DNA from: Methanosarcinales archaeon
Lineage (GTDB): Archaea > Halobacteriota > Methanosarcinia > Methanosarcinales > Methanosarcinaceae
Assembly: GCA_012329085.1 (NCBI GenBank)
Contig: JAAXQB010000369.1
Coordinates: forward strand, 1-6,073
Direction: 5' to 3'
DNA length: 6,073 nucleotides
Shown here in pieces: positions 1 to 4,586 of this stretch. The notes under the pieces are model-generated. The model was not told where the DNA came from. It did no database searches and was given only the letters and a program-made list of their open reading frames with translations. The position numbers and the translations under genes are program-made. Numbering within the stretch: position 1 is the first letter of the stretch; each line of letters starts with the position of its first letter.

Positions 1-380
1 TTCAGTAAGTAGTTTTGAAATAAAATCAAAATGGAAATTGCTAATAATATCACTAAATTTTGGAATTATAACAACAATGCATAGAACTATTTACGAAAGC
101 ATAAAGATGTGCCCCTTCTATTGTATACGTTTAAAATCATAACGGGAATTGCTGGTAAAGACTGGTTTCTTTAACTTTTGTTTGATTTTCCAGATGGACA
201 TCTTTGAAAAGAGTTTTAAGGGAATTGGATTGCATGATTGGTTTTTCTATAAGAACTCATGCATTTGGTTGTTTTGATATATATAGGTTGGTATAAATTG
301 TAGTATATTTGGGGGCTAAATAAATAAGTTATTTGGGTTGGTGGATGGGTGCGGAAAGTGAAATTTATTTAATTATTGAC

Positions 381-417
381 GCTTGTTCATTTGAATAATA
401 TCCATTCGTTACGAATG
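381..417 (-). repeat. Degenerate copy of the palindromic element
   Basis: Read on the minus strand, 400-379 resembles the first module of the element found in cheA: both share GAACAAGCGT preceded by a degraded left arm. Next to it, 403-417 is a perfect small hairpin, CATTCG-TTA-CGAATG, which matches the core of the tandem copies at 4357-4377 apart from its loop. No convincing second module follows. I read this as a decayed member of the family described at 4355-4489. The matches are short, so chance similarity remains possible. Confidence 0.4.
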
Positions 418-679
418 TACTTTACAAAAAAGCTATAAAAAATTTGTATAATGTATAACATTCCAATTCTGATTTTATTTTAAAATTATCTATTTAATAC
501 AATTTTTGTTCAATATTGCCCTCAATATTTTTGAAAGTTTATAAAATAAATTATCCTAATGCATGCGATTATGTTAAAATAAGAACTGCTGTATAATCTG
601 CATAATTCACAAATAATATATTTTATAAGATACTGATTAACACAAATTTTTTAGTTCGAGTATAAACCATAAATATTAT

Positions 680-707
680 ATGTAATAATTACATTTATAC
701 ACTAATA
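680..707. repeat. Palindrome and short dispersed repeat
   Basis: ATGTAAT-A-ATTACAT (680-694) is a perfect 7+1+7 palindrome about 100 bases upstream of the thioredoxin gene. Overlapping it, 687-707 is a 21-base sequence that recurs at 2655-2675 with one mismatch (core TACATTYATACACTAATA, where Y differs between copies). The palindrome could be a regulator site for the downstream operon. The shared 21-mer suggests a duplicated regulatory segment or mobile-element relic. In such AT-rich DNA both need statistical testing. Confidence 0.35.
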
Positions 708-732
708 CAAATTTTTAAAATATTGTATTTTT

Positions 733-759
733 ATAAGAAGGCTTTTTTAAAATTCTTAT
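733..759 (+). promoter_or_regulatory. Probable TATA box inside an inverted repeat
   Basis: The run TTTTTTAAAA at 743-752 is a plausible archaeal TATA box. With usual spacing it would start transcription near 773, leaving a leader of about 17 bases before the ATG at 790. It is bracketed by a perfect 7-bp inverted repeat, ATAAGAA (733-739) and TTCTTAT (753-759), so a dimeric repressor bound there would cover the TATA box. The start codon has no Shine-Dalgarno sequence, as is common for archaeal first genes with short leaders. Promoter and operator functions are both inferred. Confidence 0.4.
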
Positions 760-789
760 TTGCGATTAACAAAATAATACATTGAAATA

Positions 790-1191
790 ATGAAGGAAAA
801 AATTGGAAAAATTATAATTGCAATCGTTCTAATAATTGCAATATCTGGTTGCATCAACGGTGATGAGATAGACTATGCAAGTAAAATTGATGAAGCACTA
901 ATGAATGGTCCAGTTGTCGCATATTTTCATGCGGATTGGTGTGCAGCGTGTAAACTACAATCCCCAATTATCGAAGATTTAAAAAATGAATATGGTGAAT
1001 ACATATCATTCATAATTGTAAATACAGATGAAGATGCCACAGCAATGCGAAAACATGGAGTTAGAAGTATTCCGACAACAATTGTATTTGCAAGTAGGGA
1101 AAATGATAGAAGACATGTCGGTGCAACAGAAAAGGAAATATTAAACGAATCTATTCAATGGGCAATAGCCAATTATGGCATCGGAGAATGA
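790..1191 (+). CDS. Thioredoxin-like membrane lipoprotein
   Basis: This 133-residue thiol-disulfide oxidoreductase has a thioredoxin fold and is probably tethered outside the cytoplasmic membrane. Residues 1-21 form a signal peptide: a KEK basic start, a hydrophobic core, then a lipobox-like ISGC with the candidate lipidated Cys at position 21. The active site is W50-C51-A52-A53-C54 within a typical FHADWCAAC context, and Ile94-Pro95-Thr supplies the cis-proline loop. WCAAC differs from the classical WCGPC, so its redox potential may differ. The length fits a single thioredoxin domain plus the leader. The downstream ccdA gene follows immediately, so the lipoprotein is likely reduced by CcdA and then acts on extracytoplasmic disulfides, for example in cytochrome c maturation, thiol maintenance or methionine sulfoxide repair. 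The actual client is unknown. The 790 ATG is chosen because it gives an intact signal peptide. Confidence 0.88.
   Translation: MKEKIGKIIIAIVLIIAISGCINGDEIDYASKIDEALMNGPVVAYFHADWCAACKLQSPIIEDLKNEYGEYISFIIVNTDEDATAMRKHGVRSIPTTIVFASRENDRRHVGATEKEILNESIQWAIANYGIGE
1183..1186 (+). promoter_or_regulatory. Ribosome-binding site for ccdA
   Basis: GGAG lies inside the last codons of the thioredoxin gene. It sits seven bases before the ATG at 1194 but only one base before the ATG at 1188, which overlaps the upstream stop as ATGA. The spacing favours 1194 as the ccdA start. Translational coupling through the overlap is likely either way. Confidence 0.55.
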
Positions 1192-1193
1192 TA

Positions 1194-1844
1194 ATGGATT
1201 TGCCATTTCCAATACTCGCGTTCTTAGCTGGTATGATGAGCGTTATCTCCCCATGTGTTTTGCCAATACTTCCTGCTATATTTGCATATTCTATTGAAGG
1301 GAACAAGTATCGTCCCGTAACAATAGTAATTGGACTCTCCATCTCGTTTACAATACTTGGTGTGATAACATCGGCAGCCGGACACGCGATACAAGCTTAC
1401 CTCGATTACCTACAGCTTCTTTCTGGGGTTATAATTTTGATTATGGGACTCCTCCTCCTATTTGATTTGCCTCTGAATACGGGCGGAATTGGAAACAAAG
1501 TATCATCTTTTATTGATAGAATTCAATTAAAAGGACTGATTGGCGGACTTTTATTTGGATCTGCACTTGGGGTGGTATGGATTCCGTGTATAGGTCCATT
1601 CCTTGCAACAATTCTCGCGATAGTTGCAGTTGAGGGCAATATTATAACAGGAGGTATTTTATTATTTATTTACTCACTTGGTCTTGGAGTGCCAATACTT
1701 GTGATAGCATATTTGCCAAGACATTCCAAAAAAATCGTGCGCCGCATGACTCATATGGGTGTTGCAATCAGACGGGTAGCTGGTGCCATACTAACGGTGA
1801 CTGGAATTTATTTCATATTCAGTGTTATGCGATTCATATTCTAA
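1194..1844 (+). CDS. ccdA: CcdA-type thiol-disulfide electron carrier
   Basis: This 216-residue integral membrane protein of the CcdA/DsbD-beta family has about six hydrophobic segments. It passes electrons from cytoplasmic thioredoxin to an extracytoplasmic thiol protein through a pair of membrane cysteines. Both are present: Cys21 in SPCVLPILPA of the first helix and Cys132 in WIPCIGPFLATIL of the fourth, each beside the family's conserved prolines. The length matches single-domain CcdA and not full DsbD. The gene abuts the thioredoxin lipoprotein gene (a few bases apart), so the two genes supply the membrane and outer modules that DsbD fuses into one protein. Start 1194 (MDLPFPILAF) is preferred because of GGAG spacing and because family members begin just before the first helix. 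ATG 1188 would add two residues. An upstream in-frame ATG at 1158 would read through the thioredoxin tail and is unlikely. No terminator hairpin is visible, only a T5 run at 1866-1870. Confidence 0.92.
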   Translation: MDLPFPILAFLAGMMSVISPCVLPILPAIFAYSIEGNKYRPVTIVIGLSISFTILGVITSAAGHAIQAYLDYLQLLSGVIILIMGLLLLFDLPLNTGGIGNKVSSFIDRIQLKGLIGGLLFGSALGVVWIPCIGPFLATILAIVAVEGNIITGGILLFIYSLGLGVPILVIAYLPRHSKKIVRRMTHMGVAIRRVAGAILTVTGIYFIFSVMRFIF

Positions 1845-1894
1845 TATATTGAATTTACTATCATATTTTTAATATAATGCACACTGCAGAGGTC

Positions 1895-2032
1895 ATGAGT
1901 AAAATTTCAAAATGGTATGCTAAAATTCCATATAGAAAATATGAATTGGATACTCACAATTGACATCATTAAATGATTTATCAAAAAATAGTAATTATAG
2001 TACCAATAATAATTTCTGTTTTTATTTTATTG
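1895..2032 (+). pseudogene. Possible decayed membrane-protein N-terminus
   Basis: From the ATG at 1895, preceded by GAGGT at 1889-1893, one reading frame gives MSKISKWYAKIPYRKYELD followed by stops at 1961 and 1970. It then continues from an ATG at 1973 as MIYQKIVIIVPIIISVFILL, a convincing transmembrane helix, before a TAA at 2033. A basic cytosolic stretch followed by one helix in the same frame across the stops resembles the start of a membrane protein. The layout is reminiscent of archaeal SecF/SecD N-termini, but I cannot see the diagnostic DFxGGT motif, so no name is given. Alternatively this is chance: AT-rich DNA readily encodes Ile/Val/Leu runs. Confidence 0.28.
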
Positions 2033-2190
2033 TAACTACTTACCCCTATTGAAACACTATCGAAGGGCTTTGTATGCACTCTAAATTTTGCTACATTTTG
2101 GGTAAGATTGTGGTGACTAATAATTCTCAAAAAGCAAGCAAAATACTTTTCGTTATCGGCATCCCCGATTAGAGAATGTAAGTAGTTACA
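2031..2190. mobile_element. MITE-like segment with 13-bp inverted ends
   Basis: TGTAACTACTTAC at 2031-2043 is repeated as its exact reverse complement at 2178-2190, giving perfect 13-bp terminal inverted repeats around a 160-bp unit. Immediately outside, TTTTAT occurs on both sides (2025-2030 and 2191-2196), consistent with a 6-bp target duplication. The interior has no intact transposase, so it would be non-autonomous or a deletion relic. The interior is noticeably less AT-rich than its flanks. The flanking hexamer is low complexity and could match by chance, while the 13-bp repeats are much less likely to. The family is not recognised. Confidence 0.5.
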
Positions 2191-2323
2191 TTTTATTCTA
2201 GAATTGCTCAATATATATTATTTACATTTAATATTACTTCTAATTTTTACGAAATTTTATCAAATCAATTTTTTAAATGTATGTGATTATATTTAAAATG
2301 AGAATTACCATTGCTGATGAGAC

Positions 2324-2366
2324 ATATGGCAATCAATGGCAAGTTTACATTTGTTAGTTGCCATAT
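2324..2366. repeat. Inverted repeat with a duplicated left arm
   Basis: ATATGGCAA (2324-2332) pairs perfectly with TTGCCATAT (2358-2366) across a 25-base loop. A second ATGGCAA at 2336-2342, ten bases after the first, can also pair with TTGCCAT, so two alternative hairpins are possible. The ten-base phasing of the two ATGGCAA units would also place them on one face of the helix for a protein. No flanking gene explains it. Confidence 0.4.
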
Positions 2367-2460
2367 CATTAGTTAAAATTAAAGTTAAATCTCATAAATG
2401 GCATTATTTATTTACATAATTTGTGTAACATATAGATAATATAATTTTAATTATATATAA

Positions 2461-2499
2461 TTTGTAAAATTATACACTCAGAAAAATATTTAATTTTTC
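2461..2499 (+). repeat. Remnant of palindromic element with its leader
   Basis: TTTGTAAAATTAT (2461-2473) is identical to 4321-4333, which sits just ahead of the tandem palindromic array. The similarity continues through the following AGAAAAA stretch and, upstream, into TATATA-like sequence. It then runs into GAAAAAT-ATTTA-ATTTTTC (2481-2499). This is the second hairpin of the 48-bp element with one extra matched base in each arm, so the stem is kept. The first hairpin is missing. I interpret it as a leader plus a half-copy, perhaps after deletion. Confidence 0.5.
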
Positions 2500-2616
2500 G
2501 GATATAAATTAAAACAAATTTCTTTGAATTTTTCAAGCTAAATACATATATTTTTAATCATCATTTAAAATATAATCATTTAGCATTAATACAAGTCCCA
2601 GATAAAAACATTAAAA

Positions 2617-2646
2617 TAAAAAAAATATGGGCGATATATATCGCCC
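2617..2646 (-). terminator. Intrinsic-type terminator, minus strand
   Basis: The 18-base perfect palindrome GGGCGATATATATCGCCC (2629-2646) can fold into a 7-bp, GC-capped stem with an ATAT loop. On the minus strand it is followed by ATATTTTTTTT, from the A-run at 2618-2625. That is the form of a hairpin plus U-tract terminator for transcription coming from the chemotaxis side. Archaeal termination needs mainly the U-tract, so the hairpin may instead protect the 3' end. It stands out as the most GC-rich structure in this region. Confidence 0.6.
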
Positions 2647-2811
2647 TAACTATAAATTACATTCATACACTAATATTAGTATTTCTAAATACAATATTAT
2701 TTACTCAATTTCTAATATTAAATCCTACGAATCTATTACAAATCAATATGCTATGCGTTAACCCATATATTAATTTAGAAAATAGGAATTATAAAAGATT
2801 TGATAGGGATG

Positions 2812-3063
2812 TTAATAAAAAATAGATTTTATTATTGATTTAAATTTATCACACACATAGGTGTAGAATCTACCACTGATAGAAATAGAACATAAAGGAC
2901 AATTAGTGAATATATTGTTCCGCAAAAGATAATGAGATCGCATGCGAAATGAAAAAAAGATATAACAATTCATGGATGACTTATGGCTATGTTTGCAACG
3001 AGGGTACAACAAGGGCATAATATATTTCAAATGATAAAAGTTATGTTGAGCAGCTAAATACAT
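2812..3063 (-). pseudogene. Doubtful cysteine-containing ORF, possibly decayed
   Basis: This minus-strand frame lies 34 bases after cheD and gives 83 residues from the ATG at 3063, or 68 from the ATG at 3018. An in-frame TTG at 3075 is also possible. It contains MPLLYPRCKH and, later, NCPLC followed by YVCDKF. These look like zinc-binding knuckles in which cysteines have been lost: YPRC where CPRC is usual, and CDKF where CDKC would be expected. Small zinc-ribbon proteins beginning MPLLxCPRC are familiar in archaea, so a decaying zinc-ribbon gene is possible. A T-rich run right at its stop (2817-2824 on the minus strand) could end transcripts. It may also be untranslated spacer, and I assign no function. 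Confidence 0.28.
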
Positions 3064-3097
3064 ACCTTTTATCAATTTTCAAATTGCACTAATTAAT

Positions 3098-3622
3098 CTA
3101 TATGTAATAAACTTTATCTTTTGTTTTTATTATGATATTTCCAGTTGCTGTATCAAGTACAATAGTTCTACCATGATTGCCTCCAATATCTTTTGCAACA
3201 ATTGTTATATTTTCTTTTTTTAATTCTTCTTTTACTTTCTGTATATTTCTTTCCCCTATTTTTAGAAAGCTACATCCATTAAAAATAGCACTTCCTCCTA
3301 TTATTTTAGCAACTATTCTTGATTTTAATACATTTTGTTGTAGCATTTTTTTAATAAGTAATGGTACTGCCATATCTGCAAATTTTCCATAATCCCCCCA
3401 TTTTTTAATGTCTTTGCATTCTGGAAGCATTATGTGTGAAATTCCCCCTATTTTTAAATATGGGTCATATAAAACAAGTCCAATACATGATCCAAGCCCT
3501 ACTACAACTAATGGGTTTGGATTTTTTACAATCTTCAATTCACCAATTCCCACATATGCATCTTTTTGTAACTGCAATCTACCTAATTTTAAAAAGTCAT
3601 GAGATATGCTATTTTGTTGCAT
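3098..3622 (-). CDS. cheD: Chemoreceptor glutamine deamidase CheD
   Basis: This is a cytoplasmic deamidase that converts specific glutamines of chemoreceptors to glutamates; it also binds CheC and stimulates its phosphatase. From the ATG at 3622 it has 174 residues, close to the usual CheD size. The signature GLGSCIGLVLYD holds the catalytic Cys46, and GGISHIMLP holds His63. Their 17-residue spacing equals that of the Thermotoga enzyme (Cys27/His44). The third residue there, Thr21, corresponds to Val40 here. The core also shows AKIIGGSAIF, GERNI and DIGGNHGRTIVLDTATG, all typical. The start at 3622 is seven bases after the cheC stop. A TTG at 3655 would add 11 residues and overlap cheC, and is less likely. 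No Shine-Dalgarno site is seen, so translation is probably coupled to cheC. Confidence 0.93.
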   Translation of the reverse strand: MQQNSISHDFLKLGRLQLQKDAYVGIGELKIVKNPNPLVVVGLGSCIGLVLYDPYLKIGGISHIMLPECKDIKKWGDYGKFADMAVPLLIKKMLQQNVLKSRIVAKIIGGSAIFNGCSFLKIGERNIQKVKEELKKENITIVAKDIGGNHGRTIVLDTATGNIIIKTKDKVYYI

Positions 3623-3629
3623 GATTTTA

Positions 3630-4286
3630 TTATGTATGGTGTAATTTTGATTCAAGCATCAAAATCATTTTTTTAAAACTTTCACAATCAGGATATAGTA
3701 ATGTATACCCACAAATAGAACTTGATTCAGATTTAAAATCACACTTAAACAATAATATATTATCTGACATGTCTTTATTTGACATTAAAACTATTGCTTC
3801 TTCCATCAAAGGACCCATCATATCAAAAGCAAAATTTGGTGGTAATGGCATTACAGTTATCTCTAAGAATTCCGCAAGTGCATCACAGAATGCAGATGAT
3901 AATATATTTCCAATTTCTTTTAATACAGATTTTTCCATATCTGATGAGATACTTGTCGTCACACCCGGTTCATTCATAAGTAATTTATCAGTAAGTGTAT
4001 ATGCACTATAATCTGGAAATAGAAATTGCATATATCCTGATAAACCGCCTTCAAATTCTAACATAATTCCTGCAACGATATTATCCATTTCTATTTTTTT
4101 ATGCACATTCTTTAATGGTATAAGTTCTATATCAGGCAAGCTAATAGAATATACTTCTCCTGTAATTTCAGAGAGGGATGTTAAAGAATAACAAGAGCTT
4201 ATATTGCCAAGTTCTTTTAATGCATCCTCTTCAAAAGAGTTTAATTTAAATAGATTTTCAGATTTAACAGTAGTATTTAATTTCAT
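3630..4286 (-). CDS. cheC: CheY-P phosphatase CheC
   Basis: CheC dephosphorylates CheY-P and takes part in adaptation with CheD. The 218-residue protein shows the CheC/CheX/FliY duplicated design, and both active sites keep the [D/S]xxxExxN-x22-P pattern. Site one is D21-E25-N28 with P51 (ELGNISS); site two is S120-E124-N127 with P150 (EIGNILS). Having two complete sites suggests full enzymatic activity. The C-terminal strands contain CGYTLLYPD, usual for the family, and a short charged tail follows. The ATG at 4286 is kept because it lies where a leaderless transcript from the TATA-like box at 4313-4320 would begin. The gene is 300 bases downstream of cheA, with a repeat array between them, whereas cheD follows after only seven bases. 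Confidence 0.93.
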   Translation of the reverse strand: MKLNTTVKSENLFKLNSFEEDALKELGNISSCYSLTSLSEITGEVYSISLPDIELIPLKNVHKKIEMDNIVAGIMLEFEGGLSGYMQFLFPDYSAYTLTDKLLMNEPGVTTSISSDMEKSVLKEIGNILSSAFCDALAEFLEITVMPLPPNFAFDMMGPLMEEAIVLMSNKDMSDNILLFKCDFKSESSSICGYTLLYPDCESFKKMILMLESKLHHT

Positions 4287-4312
4287 TGTTCTTATTTTTA
4301 TTATTTATTTTT

Positions 4313-4320
4313 GTATATAG
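4313..4320 (-). promoter_or_regulatory. Probable cheC promoter (TATA box)
   Basis: Read on the minus strand, CTATATAC lies 27-34 bases before the cheC ATG. That is the archaeal TATA-to-start distance, so the transcript would be leaderless or nearly so. This agrees with the absence of a Shine-Dalgarno site. The box lies at the edge of the leader that precedes the palindromic array, so the array's insertion may have supplied or displaced this promoter. The function is inferred from position only. Confidence 0.45.
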
Positions 4321-4354
4321 TTTGTAAAATTATGTACAGAGAAAAAATTTTTAA

Positions 4355-4489
4355 TAGCTCATTCGAAACGAATGAGCGTATGAGAAAATATTTGATTTTC
4401 GATAGCTCATTCGAAACGAATGAGCGTATGAGAAAATATTTGATTTTCGATAGCTCATTCAGAATGAATGGGCGTTTGTTTATTCTCGA
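4355..4489. repeat. Tandem array of 48-bp two-hairpin elements
   Basis: Units 4355-4402 and 4403-4450 are identical over 48 bases, and a third, shortened unit (4451-4489) follows. Each full unit has hairpin A, arms GCTCATTCG and CGAATGAGC around an AAA loop (4357-4377), and hairpin B, GAAAAT-ATTTG-ATTTTC (4384-4400). Unit three keeps hairpin A with loop GAA. Its closing pair changes from G-C to A-T and one pair becomes G-T wobble, so pairing survives sequence change; hairpin B is lost. A leader shared with 2461-2480 precedes the array at 4321-4340. The period is a multiple of three, so the plus strand stays open from an ATG at 4332 to 4505 with a 16-residue repeat (FDSSFETNERMRKYLI). I regard that as a by-product. 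The exact family is unknown to me. Confidence 0.9.
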
Positions 4490-4586
4490 AGAGGATGAAC
4501 GATAGAAATAAATCTTTAATTTTTGTTTTCGTTCTAATATGCATTATTTTGCATTTTAATTTTTTTATTGCATATTTAAAAAGTGA

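Larger units (their letters stand above)
1..741. other. Gene-free upstream region, possibly decayed
   Basis: I find no supportable gene here. The longest plausible open run at the left is plus-strand 143-274 (44 codons, containing an ATG at 194). It resembles no family I know and has no promoter or ribosome-binding site. A second short open stretch ends with a TAA near 396 and includes residues GAESEIYLIIDACSFE; it is also unrecognised. The part around 311-353 is unusually G-rich for this window, with GGGGG at 311-315 and G-tracts at 335-337, 340-341, 343-344 and 347-349. From about 420 onward the sequence is extremely AT-rich and typical of intergenic DNA. The mixed composition and broken frames suggest relics of older genes, but this is inference. 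Confidence 0.5.
1845..2811. other. Gene-poor decay zone
   Basis: Nearly one kilobase without a gene I can support. It lies between the right-reading redox operon and the left-reading chemotaxis genes, so it should hold the convergent 3' ends. I see a stop-riddled coding-like frame (1895-2032), a MITE-like segment (2031-2190), an inverted repeat with nested pairing options (2324-2366), a perfect AT palindrome (2439-2456, ATATAATT-TT-AATTATAT), an element remnant (2461-2499), a hairpin terminator (2617-2646), and the 12-bp palindrome ACTAATATTAGT (2669-2680). A loose match also exists between about 2250-2305 and 530-585, roughly 70 percent by eye, which hints at a shared ancestral sequence. A 76-codon minus-strand frame at 1981-2211 looks like noise. 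Confidence 0.5.

Noticed and set aside
143..274. 44-codon open run on the plus strand
   Set aside because: No start context, no recognisable homology and too short to separate from chance; mentioned only within the gene-free region.
335..353. G-tracts that could form a two-layer G-quadruplex
   Set aside because: Loops and tract lengths fit only a weak two-tetrad form, and there is no nearby gene feature to give it a role.
1158..1193. Upstream start codon for ccdA at 1158
   Set aside because: It would add 12 residues read from the thioredoxin 3' end in another frame; GGAG spacing and family N-termini favour 1194.
1981..2211. 76-codon minus-strand open frame
   Set aside because: It spans the inverted ends of the MITE-like unit, has no ribosome site or promoter, and its residues match no family I know.
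3623..3655. TTG start for cheD at 3655
   Set aside because: It would overlap cheC by 26 bases and add residues without family resemblance; the ATG at 3622 lies just after the cheC stop.
4355..4489. CRISPR array
   Set aside because: Units are contiguous with no unique spacers, so this is a tandem repeat and not a repeat-spacer array.
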